The notes beneath the pieces were generated by a model that saw only the letters and a list, made by a program, of their open reading frames with translations, had not been told where the DNA came from and made no database searches. Position numbers and translations under genes: made by a program. Below are positions 7,663-14,601 of a stretch of DNA of 36,870 nt, in pieces (positions within the stretch are counted from its first letter, which is position 1; the number at the start of each line of letters is the position of its first letter). This DNA is from Myxococcales bacterium (lineage in GTDB: Bacteria > Myxococcota_A > Polyangia > Polyangiales > Polyangiaceae), in the NCBI GenBank assembly GCA_004193285.1, contig SECP01000068.1:1-36870 (forward strand). Direction: 5' to 3'.

Positions 7663-8847
7663 ATGACGTCTGGCATCGCTGCACCGAGGCGCTGGCTTCT
7701 TCGCAGCTCGGCGACCCTGGCGCTTGCGGCGCTGGGCTGTAGCGACGCGCCGAGCACACTTTCGAAAACGGCGTCGATCATCTACGATGTAGACGATCGT
7801 ACCGAGGTCTTCGACTCTTCTGTCGTGGCGCAGGCTCGAGCGCGCGAAGCCGTCGTCGCGCTGATTCCCGACAATTTGCTCGGCTCGCAGGGTTCGTTGG
7901 CTGAAGCCGTTCCGACACTGGCGGCGGTCGAAGATTTCTGCGAAGCCGAGCGATTTAGCGATCAGCCGTCGGCTGCCTTCTGCAGCGGGGTGCTGGTCGA
8001 TTGGGATCTCGTGTTGACGGCGGGTCACTGCACCCGGCTGTTTGCGCTCTCGAAGTTTTCATTGGTCTTCGACTACGCGTTCTTCGCTCCCGACAAGCTC
8101 GAGCTCTCGTCTGCTGCTCGTCTACACGCCGTAGAGATCGTGGCCGAACGGCTCGACCCAGCCGGCCTCGAGCCGCGTGCAGATTTCGCTATTCTGAGGC
8201 TAGAACGCGCCGTGACCGCGCCCCGCCTGCCAGCGCCGGTGCGGCTTGGCTCGTCGATAGAGATAGGCAGCCCCGTATTCTCCATCGCTGCCAGCAGCGG
8301 GCTGCCCTTGAAGGTCGACGAGGGCGGAGTGGTCGCCGACTCGCGCTCGCACCTATTGGACTACTTCATTGCAAGCACCGACACCAGTCACGGCGCTTCG
8401 GGTGGAGGCGCGTTTGACCCGTCGGGAAACCTGCTCGGCATCCTCGCGCGGGGGAGCGACGACCTATCGCCCAGCGATGACGGCTGCAACAATCCCGTCA
8501 CGGTCAGCCGCACTCTCGCCGGTGAGCAATACAGCTATGCCTCCAGCGCACTGACCGCGCTCTGCGCCTCCGATCCGCTGGCGACCACCCTGTGTCGTCA
8601 ACCTTGCGCAGAACCCTGCGCGGCCCTGGCTCAGCAAGACTTCGGTGAAGCTGGCTGCGCGTTCTCGCCGACGCACTCCAAGCGCGACAATCACCCTGCC
8701 GCGCGCTGGCTGGGCTTACTCAGCGTGTACGTGCTGTCACTTCACCTACATCGACGTTTACGGAGGCATCAGGAGTCAAACATGAGTCGCCCGCCCCTAC
8801 CGCCGTTCAACGCCGAGACCACCGCGCAAGTGAGAGGCCGAGCGTGA
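7663..8847 (+). CDS. Trypsin-like (S1 family) serine protease lipoprotein
   Basis: 394 residues, starting 24 nt after the metalloprotease stop, so probably co-transcribed. The signal peptide ends LAALGC. The triad is visible: His122 in LTAGHC, Asp174 in ADFAILRL, Ser246 in HGASGGGAF. The last differs from the usual GDSGGP (Ala for Asp before Ser, Gly for Pro after), so trypsin-like N-terminal activation may not apply; GxSGGG variants occur in other secreted S1-like proteases. After several paired cysteines the chain ends with a hydrophobic stretch WLGLLSVYVLSLHLHRRLRR, resembling a hydrophobic-plus-basic sorting tail (MYXO-CTERM-like, without its usual Cys), then about 24 unstructured residues. 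Having both a lipobox and a C-terminal hydrophobic tail is odd. Confidence 0.85.
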   Translation: MTSGIAAPRRWLLRSSATLALAALGCSDAPSTLSKTASIIYDVDDRTEVFDSSVVAQARAREAVVALIPDNLLGSQGSLAEAVPTLAAVEDFCEAERFSDQPSAAFCSGVLVDWDLVLTAGHCTRLFALSKFSLVFDYAFFAPDKLELSSAARLHAVEIVAERLDPAGLEPRADFAILRLERAVTAPRLPAPVRLGSSIEIGSPVFSIAASSGLPLKVDEGGVVADSRSHLLDYFIASTDTSHGASGGGAFDPSGNLLGILARGSDDLSPSDDGCNNPVTVSRTLAGEQYSYASSALTALCASDPLATTLCRQPCAEPCAALAQQDFGEAGCAFSPTHSKRDNHPAARWLGLLSVYVLSLHLHRRLRRHQESNMSRPPLPPFNAETTAQVRGRA

Positions 8848-8880
8848 CCTGCGCCCCGCGCCTTCTCCCCTTTCCTCAAG

Positions 8881-8916
8881 CCAAGGTCGCAAGTTCGATT
8901 CTTGCCGGGAGCGCTA
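8881..8916 (+). other. 3' fragment of a tRNA gene (possible attachment-site remnant)
   Basis: A perfect T-arm, GCAAG / TTCGATT / CTTGC (8889-8905), follows a variable-loop-like AGGTC and is followed by a seven-base acceptor half CGGGAGC and G at 8913. No GCTCCCG partner, D-arm or anticodon stem occurs at the expected distance upstream, so only the 3' third to half of a tRNA is present. Such fragments are left where integrating elements recombine into tRNA 3' ends; no integrase is in the window. Confidence 0.5.
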
Positions 8917-8953
8917 TTCGCCAGCTTCGCGGAGTCCGTGGAGCTAGTGTTCG

Positions 8954-9565
8954 TTACGGTGGCGATCGATCGAGGGGGATGAAGGAGGGTCGGGATTGAA
9001 TGCGCTCGCACCATGCGCGGATGGCGCGGTAGGGCTGCATGTCGAAGCCTGCTTCGCTCGCGCGGTGCACGTAGGCGAAAAGGCAGATGTCCGCGATCGA
9101 GAAGGCGGCGCCGACGAGGTATTGGGCTCGGCTGAGCTGCTCCTCCAGAACCGCGAGCGCGCGCTTTCCTTCCGTCCACCAAGCGTCGAATTCCTCGGCG
9201 CGTGTGGCGATGGCATCCGGAAAGCGCCGCCGGAACCTGGCTCGGGAGATGACGCCGTCTACGTGAGTCTGCTCGAAGCACATCCACTCCAGGACGCGCG
9301 TGCGAAGCATTCGGTCCGTCGGCAGTAAGTGCGTTCCTTCCGCCATGTGGAAGAGGATCGCTGTGCTTTCCCGGAGGCAAGTCCCATCAGCGAGCTCGAG
9401 CACGGGAATCTCTCCGGCCGGGTTCTTCGCGAGGAACCACGGTTCATGCGTTTCGCCTCGTAGGATGTTCATCTCGCGGTAGACGAACGGCGTACCCAGC
9501 TCACGAAGCGCCAGGCGGACTTTGTACCCGTTGCCTGAGTCGAGAAAGTCGTACAGCGTGAGCAT
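8954..9565 (-). CDS. Glutathione S-transferase family protein
   Basis: 203 residues. The thioredoxin-fold N-terminal domain starts MLTLYDFLDSGNGYKVRLAL, has the cis-Pro segment GEIPVLEL, and the glutathione-binding LRESTAIL (Glu-Ser pair). The all-helical C-terminal domain contains YLVGAAFSIADICLFAYVHR, the N-capping/hydrophobic-staple motif of GSTs. Length is typical. It conjugates or reduces electrophiles with glutathione in the cytoplasm; its substrate cannot be read. It stands alone beside the tRNA fragment. Confidence 0.9.
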   Translation of the reverse strand: MLTLYDFLDSGNGYKVRLALRELGTPFVYREMNILRGETHEPWFLAKNPAGEIPVLELADGTCLRESTAILFHMAEGTHLLPTDRMLRTRVLEWMCFEQTHVDGVISRARFRRRFPDAIATRAEEFDAWWTEGKRALAVLEEQLSRAQYLVGAAFSIADICLFAYVHRASEAGFDMQPYRAIRAWCERIQSRPSFIPLDRSPP

Positions 9566-9582
9566 GTCCGCTGCTGCGGGCT

Positions 9583-9609
9583 TAGCACTCCCGGGGACAA
9601 GGGGTGCTA
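9583..9609. repeat. Inverted repeat upstream of the GST gene
   Basis: TAGCAC (9583-9588) and GTGCTA (9604-9609) pair, with further CCC/GGG pairing inside after one wobble. It lies 18 nt upstream of the GST start and could be a 5' structure or operator; function unknown. Confidence 0.3.
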
Positions 9610-9736
9610 CGCGAAGCTCGAGCGGTTGCGGTCGCGGGCGGTGCGTCAGACCGCGTCGTCGAAGGAGGCGGAACGCAGGCGCTCCACCGATGCGCCCCGC
9701 GCGTGCCTTGCCCGGACGGGCGGTGAGAGCTACCTG

Positions 9737-10018
9737 ATGGGCATGAAGCTAGGTTGGGTTGCCGCCCTGCTGAGCCTAGGCTGTGCCGGCACTGCACCGG
9801 CGCCGCAGAGCGATGCTCCGCAGGCGAAGGAGGAGGTTGTCGTGGAGTGCGTCAACAGCAGGGCCGATTGCATGGTAGCGGCAGGGAGCGCGTGCCCCGC
9901 CGGATACGACATCGTCGACTCCAGCCAGCAGGTGCGGGACGTGAACGCAAAGCTTGGCACGGCAGGCTCTGCGATCCCGAGCGTGACTCAGTTCGTGATG
10001 CGCATTCGCTGTAGGTAG
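9737..10018 (+). CDS. Small Cys-containing lipoprotein
   Basis: 93 residues from the ATG at 9737 (another ATG follows two codons later). MGMKLGWVAALLSLGC is a lipoprotein signal with its lipobox cysteine at 16. The mature part has a Pro/Ala spacer and then CVNSRADCMVAAGSACPAGY with three cysteines, and ends RIRC. The CPxGYxIVDS motif is seen in many small exported myxobacterial proteins of unknown role. The longer frame starting upstream lacks a signal at its N-terminus and is rejected. It is divergent from GST. Confidence 0.65.
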   Translation: MGMKLGWVAALLSLGCAGTAPAPQSDAPQAKEEVVVECVNSRADCMVAAGSACPAGYDIVDSSQQVRDVNAKLGTAGSAIPSVTQFVMRIRCR

Positions 10019-10091
10019 CATCCAGGGGCGGTCGCGAACCTGCCGCTCGCCCTCACCGCCGCTCGACCCGCTGGAGGTCGAACGGCCAGGC

Positions 10092-10250
10092 TCAACCCGC
10101 GCCCTTCGATTGCTCGGCGCGGCCGCAAGTGCACTGGCGGGGCGGTTGCTGGTGAACGCCGCAGTCCCGTTCGTGGATGCCGTCACGCACGCACGCTGGG
10201 CATTGGCACGCTAGGGCTTCGGCCACCTGCGGTGTTTCTTCTTTGCTCAT
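10092..10250 (-). CDS. Cys-rich 52-residue microprotein
   Basis: Starts MSKEETPQVAEALACQCPAC, then a second cysteine cluster ending CTCGRAEQSKGAG. Six cysteines (15, 17, 20, 30, 40, 42) and two histidines (26, 33) suggest a zinc- or other metal-binding fold; no family is recognised. The ATG at 10250 lies 8 nt after the TGA of the ferritin-like gene on the same strand, so the two are almost certainly in one operon. There is no obvious ribosome-binding site in the 8-nt gap, so it may be translated by coupling. Confidence 0.6.
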   Translation of the reverse strand: MSKEETPQVAEALACQCPACVRDGIHERDCGVHQQPPRQCTCGRAEQSKGAG

Positions 10251-10258
10251 GGTTCGAC

Positions 10259-10843
10259 TCAGACGCCGAGGGGCTGCGCCCGGTCCCAGGCCTTCGTTAC
10301 CATCGCCTTGACGCGCTCCGTCGCGTCCGTCACGTCTAGATTGCCTTCGCGTAGCTCCTCGATCGTGATCTTGGGGAGAATGCCGTCCAGGTGCATGACC
10401 ATGCGAGCGGCGTCCTCGTAGCCCTCTTGGGCGAGCGCGGCGGTGTCGGCGTCGGCCAGTCCGCTCGCGGTGGTGTAAAGCAGCAGGTACGCGATCCCGA
10501 GGCCGCTGAAGAAAGCCGCGTCGTCCCGCAGCGATTTGACGGTTTCGGACGGTCGCACGGCGTCGATGAGGCCCGCGGCAACTCCCGCAACGGCCGCCAC
10601 CACGTCCTTCACCGGTGCGGTGGGACTGCCGCCAAATGACTCCAGCCGCGCGCGCAGGGCCGCCTCTTGCCGTTGCAGCAGCCGCTGCCCGTGAACCACG
10701 GCCGGGAGCGCGTCCTTGTGGCTCACTTTGCGGAGGCTTTCGGTCTGCCGCTCCAGCGCTTGCAAGCCGTGCGACACCAGCGCCTGCACGTCACCCAGGT
10801 AAGTGGTGAGCGTTCCGTCTCTCGTCTCGGTCTTTTCAGCCAT
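10259..10843 (-). CDS. Ferritin-like four-helix protein
   Basis: 194 residues from the ATG at 10843 (MAEKTETRDGTLTTYLGDVQ). The sequence is almost wholly helical, with His/Glu-bearing helices (VVHGQRLLQRQEAALRARLE and YEDAARMVMHLDGILPKI) arranged as in the YciE/DUF892 class of ferritin-like proteins, which are usually 160-190 residues. The section around SGLGIAYLLLYTTASGLADA is more hydrophobic than in typical members. A stress or metal role is inferred. It is followed immediately by the Cys-rich microprotein. An in-frame start 50 codons upstream has a low-complexity extension and is not used. Confidence 0.6.
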   Translation of the reverse strand: MAEKTETRDGTLTTYLGDVQALVSHGLQALERQTESLRKVSHKDALPAVVHGQRLLQRQEAALRARLESFGGSPTAPVKDVVAAVAGVAAGLIDAVRPSETVKSLRDDAAFFSGLGIAYLLLYTTASGLADADTAALAQEGYEDAARMVMHLDGILPKITIEELREGNLDVTDATERVKAMVTKAWDRAQPLGV

Positions 10844-11178
10844 TTGAGACCGGCGCTTTGCAACAAGCGGACCGCTTCGGTCGCCCGCGGTATCGCGCGA
10901 CCATCGCCAAACTGGGGAGCAGGCGAGCGCGGGGCGGCTGCCAAAGTATCCCGACCCTGCCCCAACGCCACACGCCCGATGTTCCAGGCTCAAGCGACCG
11001 TGCGCTGTCTAACTCTTGGCATGAGGGATGCGATGCGCGCCCGCGACTGCGCTCGCACCGCCTGAAGTGGAGCGCCGAGCTGCTCGCCGGCAGCATCCTT
11101 TGCCAACCGTCACCGGTGAAGCTCACCGCCGCCAGGCGCGCTTTCCACCGGTGAGCTTCACGAATACCCCAGGCTTGC
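10844..11178. other. Intergenic region between the ferritin-like and DUF1592 genes
   Basis: 335 nt without a convincing gene. It holds the promoter side of the ferritin-like gene and, at its right end, the 3' side of the DUF1592 gene with the inverted repeat at 11116-11161. No promoter of good quality is visible. Confidence 0.5.
11116..11161 (-). terminator. 13-bp perfect inverted repeat after the DUF1592 gene
   Basis: GTGAAGCTCACCG (11116-11128) and CGGTGAGCTTCAC (11149-11161) pair perfectly around a 20-nt loop, 18 nt after the stop codon. There is no T-tract, so it may be a terminator, an mRNA-stabilising hairpin or a copy of a dispersed repeat. Confidence 0.45.
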
Positions 11179-12882
11179 TTACTCGCTGGACGGCTGACGT
11201 TGGCGAAACGGTGAGCTCAACACGACGGCGCGCAGCATCGAGCGGAGGCTTCCGCCGGCCTCCACCCCTTGCCGCGCGGTGGCCTCGACCCAGGCGTCGT
11301 CCGAGCCGCCTTCGAAGAGCCTGCCGACCGAGCTCGTCAGCAGCTTTTTGGTGAGGCACTTAGTCGTGAGCGGATCGGCCGCGAGCAGCGCACCCAGCTC
11401 GACGGGCCCATTGAAGGCTCTGCCGTCCGGGAGCACGCCGCTAGAGTCGATGGTGTCGCCTGCATCTTGGCTTCGGTAGCGACCGATGGCATCGAAGTTT
11501 TCCAGGCCGAATCCGAGCGGGTCCATCAAGCTATGACAAGCCGCGCAAGAGGGGTTGCTTCGGTGAAGCTCGGTTCGCTCGCGCAACGTGAGCCCCGGCA
11601 TATCGGGCGGCAAGCTCGGAATATCCATGGGCGGAGAAGGCACCTCCCCACACATGAAGCGAGAAAACACGAACTCTCCTCGCCTCACCGGGGACGTGCG
11701 ATTCGGGTAAGACGTGGTGCTCAAGAAGGCGCCGAGGGTGAGGAGGCCGCCTCGCTGACCTCCGCTGGTGTCGACCTTCCTGAAGGCGCTCGGCTTACCG
11801 TCACCAGGCGGAGCCGCGAGGCCGTAGAGCTCCGCCAACGCGTCATCCACGAACGTGAACCGAGCCGTGAAGAGCTCGCTGACCGGTCGCGAAGAGTGCA
11901 AAAACTCTGCGAAGAAAGCCTTGGCCTCCTCCGCCATGGCCGCGCCAATCTTCGGGCTGTATTGCGGAAACAGCGAGTCTTCGGCCTCGTGAGTAGCAAG
12001 CTTGGCAAGGTCCAACCACTCGGCGGCGAAGCCCTCGACCAGTGAATCGGCTCGCGCATCCGCGAGCATCCGGTCCACCTGCTGGGCCAGCTTTTCTTCG
12101 TTTTCCAGCTCGCGACTGTCCGCCGCGCTTCGCAGCTCCTCATCCGGCATCGTTGCCCAGAGAGCGTAAGAAAGCCGCGTAGCGAGCTCGTGCGAAGTCA
12201 GCTTTCTCGGCTGGGGCGCACCGGACGGATCGATTTCGAGCTTGAAGATGAAGTGCGGTGACAGGAGCACTCCCGCCAGCGCATATTTCAGGCCCTCCTC
12301 CGCGCTCGCGCCCACGGCCGCGGCTTCGCGAACCGGCAGCAGCAACGGTTGCGCTTCCGCCTCGGTGATGGGCCTGCGCCAGGCGCGTGACGCAAACTTG
12401 GTGAGCACTTCGAGCGCGCATGGCTCGCCGTCGCTGGTAACGGAGCACGAGACTACCTTTTGGAGGCGCTCGGGCGAGCCCGCAAATAGCTCGTCGAGCA
12501 ATTGATGCGCGGCCACCTCGTACGCCCTGACGTACGTGGGCGATAGGCTCAGCGATGAGCCCACGGTCGTGAACTCGGCGCCAAAATCGTCGGCCGGGAA
12601 CCTGCCCGCTGGCTGCAGGGTCGTGCCCAGCAAGTCGCGCACGGTGTTGTCGTACTCGCGGTGGTTGAGCCGCCGCACGATGGGCGCGCCGGGGCCGCCC
12701 GGCGTGGCGGGGTTGCCAGTGCCGACTCCGCCGGTCCCGGAGGTGACGCCGGCTCCGCCATTGCTTTGGCTCGACCCGCTACCCAAGGAATCAGCCGGAC
12801 CTGCGCGTTCAGGACCGTCCACCACAGCGGTGCAGCTCGCCAACGGAAGCGCGAGCGCAGCTACGTACTTCAGCGCTCCCAC
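11179..12882 (-). CDS. DUF1592/DUF1588-family c-type heme lipoprotein (pair 1)
   Basis: 567 residues. GTG start, then a short lipoprotein signal ending PLASC and a Gly/Ser linker. The conserved blocks appear in order: RRLNHREYDNTVRDLLGT (DUF1587-like), SPTYVRAYEVAAHQLLDELF, FASRAWRRPITEAEAQPLL (DUF1595-like), LSPHFIFKLEIDP, LATRLSYALWATMPDEEL (DUF1592), and the DUF1588/1585 region with TSPVRRGEFVF and CAACH (Cys446, Cys449, His450), a c-type heme site. The start overlaps the end of the DUF1552 gene by 13 nt, with GGAG about 8 nt upstream, so translation is coupled. These paired families are common in Planctomycetes and myxobacteria; the biochemical role is not established. A periplasmic or surface redox function is inferred from the heme motif. 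Confidence 0.85.
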   Translation of the reverse strand: MGALKYVAALALPLASCTAVVDGPERAGPADSLGSGSSQSNGGAGVTSGTGGVGTGNPATPGGPGAPIVRRLNHREYDNTVRDLLGTTLQPAGRFPADDFGAEFTTVGSSLSLSPTYVRAYEVAAHQLLDELFAGSPERLQKVVSCSVTSDGEPCALEVLTKFASRAWRRPITEAEAQPLLLPVREAAAVGASAEEGLKYALAGVLLSPHFIFKLEIDPSGAPQPRKLTSHELATRLSYALWATMPDEELRSAADSRELENEEKLAQQVDRMLADARADSLVEGFAAEWLDLAKLATHEAEDSLFPQYSPKIGAAMAEEAKAFFAEFLHSSRPVSELFTARFTFVDDALAELYGLAAPPGDGKPSAFRKVDTSGGQRGGLLTLGAFLSTTSYPNRTSPVRRGEFVFSRFMCGEVPSPPMDIPSLPPDMPGLTLRERTELHRSNPSCAACHSLMDPLGFGLENFDAIGRYRSQDAGDTIDSSGVLPDGRAFNGPVELGALLAADPLTTKCLTKKLLTSSVGRLFEGGSDDAWVEATARQGVEAGGSLRSMLRAVVLSSPFRQRQPSSE

Positions 12883-14273
12883 GTGATGCGCTCCTTTCCG
12901 TCGTTGCCGAAGGTGTTCACCCTGACCCCATAGAGGTCGAGCAGCGAGATGAAGAAGTCACCGTAAGTCTTGACCACGTCGTAGTCCTTGCCGCCGGGGA
13001 AGCGCACGTGGCGGTCCGGCACGACGAGACCGCCCAAACGCCCGGCGAGTAGGATCGGCTTGTCGTCGTGGTTGTGACGATTGCCGTCGGCCAGCTCGCT
13101 CGTGATCATGACTAGCGAGTCCTCGAGCAAGGACTTGCCCAGCCCGTCCGTAGCGGCCCGAAGCTTCGCCAGAAATGAGGCTATTTGTTGCTGCTTCCAG
13201 CGCACCATGGCTTTGAACTTCGTCACCAGCGCCGCCTGCCCGGAGTGGTGGGAAACGCTATGATCGCCGGAATCTCCACCAACTGCTTTGACCTCGGGAA
13301 TGAAGGCCAGGTTGCGGCTCGTCACCGCGTCCGACTCCATGAAAGTGATGACCCGCGTGATGTCGCACTGTAGGGCCAGCACCATCAGGCCGTGCCATTG
13401 GTCCAAGAGCTTCGCGAAATCAGAGGCAGGCACCGGCGCGGCGGGGGCCGCGCAACTGGCGCTCAGCGCGCCGCTGGAATCTATCTCTTTCTCGAGCTCT
13501 CGGATGCCCGTGTAGAGCTCGTCTACCTTGTGCAGATCATCCGGATTGAGCTGAGCTCGGAGGGACGCGCTTTGACTGAGCACGGAGTCCAGAACGCTTT
13601 TGCGCAAGGCGCGCCGCGCTTTCGCCTCCGCTTCGCTAGCCTGCGGATCACTGCCCTCGAACATGCGGTCGAAGGCAGCACGCAGGTCAATCTCTTTGCC
13701 GAGCGGGGTTGCGTCTCCGGCTGGGAAGGAAAGCGTTCCATCCGCCAGCACGCTGGAGGGGCCGCGCCAGGAGATGCCGCGAGTGTAGTAGGTTCCGAAG
13801 GAGTCGGTGGGGCCAGCGTTGTGCGTACCGAACTGCAAGGAAGGGATGCGGCTGCCGCAGTCCTTTTGAGCGTCCGCGATCACCTGGTCCACCGAGGTAC
13901 TGAGGAACTGCTTGTTCTTCGTGGGCTTGCGAGCCGTCAGCATTGCGCCCAAGCCAATCGCGTGGTCACCGGTTTCCCGCCGCCGCTGCTGATTTTCGAG
14001 GCCGCTGACGAAGGTGAGCTCCGACTTCAGGTCCTTCATGTCCTGGAGCATCGGAGGAAGGCTCCACGCATCCCCCGAGCCGACGGTGGAGGGCACGTGC
14101 TCGGGCATGTGATGCCCGTTCGGGAAGTGATACACGATGAAGCGTTGGACCTTGCACTCAGCGGCGCGAGCGCGGCGTGAGTAGAGCAAGGACGGCAGCA
14201 TGGGCAGCGTGATGCATGCCCCCGCCGTCACGAGTAAACGCCGACGACTAATACTTGGGTGTCGCTGCTTCAT
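12870..14273 (-). CDS. DUF1552-family Tat-exported protein (pair 1)
   Basis: 467 residues starting MKQRHPSISRRRLLVTAGAC, a twin-arginine (SRRRLL) export signal. The mature protein shows the family blocks FIVYHFPNGHHMPEH, LTFVSGLENQ, DHAIGLGAMLTARKP, DQVIADAQ, and near the end SLVMITSELADGNRHNHDDK and LPVLLAGRLGG-like ILLAGRLGG, consistent with the DUF1552 (alkaline-phosphatase/sulfatase-like fold) family. ACGGAAG precedes the ATG. Its partner DUF1592 gene follows with a 13-nt overlap. The long upstream in-frame extension lacks a signal at its start and is rejected. Substrate unknown. Confidence 0.85.
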   Translation of the reverse strand: MKQRHPSISRRRLLVTAGACITLPMLPSLLYSRRARAAECKVQRFIVYHFPNGHHMPEHVPSTVGSGDAWSLPPMLQDMKDLKSELTFVSGLENQQRRRETGDHAIGLGAMLTARKPTKNKQFLSTSVDQVIADAQKDCGSRIPSLQFGTHNAGPTDSFGTYYTRGISWRGPSSVLADGTLSFPAGDATPLGKEIDLRAAFDRMFEGSDPQASEAEAKARRALRKSVLDSVLSQSASLRAQLNPDDLHKVDELYTGIRELEKEIDSSGALSASCAAPAAPVPASDFAKLLDQWHGLMVLALQCDITRVITFMESDAVTSRNLAFIPEVKAVGGDSGDHSVSHHSGQAALVTKFKAMVRWKQQQIASFLAKLRAATDGLGKSLLEDSLVMITSELADGNRHNHDDKPILLAGRLGGLVVPDRHVRFPGGKDYDVVKTYGDFFISLLDLYGVRVNTFGNDGKERITWER

Positions 14274-14516
14274 GGCTTCCGTGCCGGACCTGGCCACGCT
14301 GCAGGTCGAGCGACGGTTCATTGCGTTGACCCCCACGGAACGGGCGGCTCTTTCTGAGAGGCGAGTACGATTTCCAAAGTGGAAGGACGAGAGCTCGCCC
14401 ATTCTGTCGAGCTACGAAATTTCTGCCTCCGGCGAGGATTGCTCAGTAAGACCCGCCGCGTGAACTGCTGGTCACAGTGAGCTACGACCAGGTGTTCACG
14501 GCTGCGTCGTGATGAG

Positions 14517-14531
14517 CTGAAGCAGCTTCAG
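14517..14531. promoter_or_regulatory. Perfect dyad upstream of the sigma-54 promoter
   Basis: CTGAAGC - A - GCTTCAG, a 7-bp perfect inverted repeat with a one-base centre, ends 19 nt before the -24 element. It may bind an activator or repressor. Confidence 0.45.
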
Positions 14532-14550
14532 TAGCGGGCGTGCGCGCGCG

Positions 14551-14565
14551 TGGCACGGGTGTTGC
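14551..14565 (+). promoter_or_regulatory. Sigma-54 (RpoN) -24/-12 promoter of the TAP-like peptidase gene
   Basis: TGGCAC - GGGTG - TTGC matches the consensus TGGCAC-N5-TTGC at every fixed position. Transcription would begin near 14576, leaving a leader of about 26 nt that contains AAGGGAAAG just before the ATG at 14602. Confidence 0.7.
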
Positions 14566-14601
14566 GTCGGCCCTGTCGTGCTGTCCCGGGGCAAGGGAAA
14601 G

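Larger units (their letters stand above)
14274..14601. other. Divergent intergenic region with sigma-54 promoter
   Basis: 328 nt between the DUF1552 gene (leftward) and the TAP-like peptidase gene (rightward). The right third contains a perfect dyad (14517-14531) and a -24/-12 promoter (14551-14565), listed separately. Nothing recognisable lies in the left part beyond the purine-rich site before the DUF1552 start. Confidence 0.5.

Noticed and set aside
8769..9380. Minus-strand frame containing the GKNRTCDLGLRK peptide
   Set aside because: That peptide is the usual translation of antisense tRNA sequence and here comes from the tRNA fragment; the rest shadows the GST gene.
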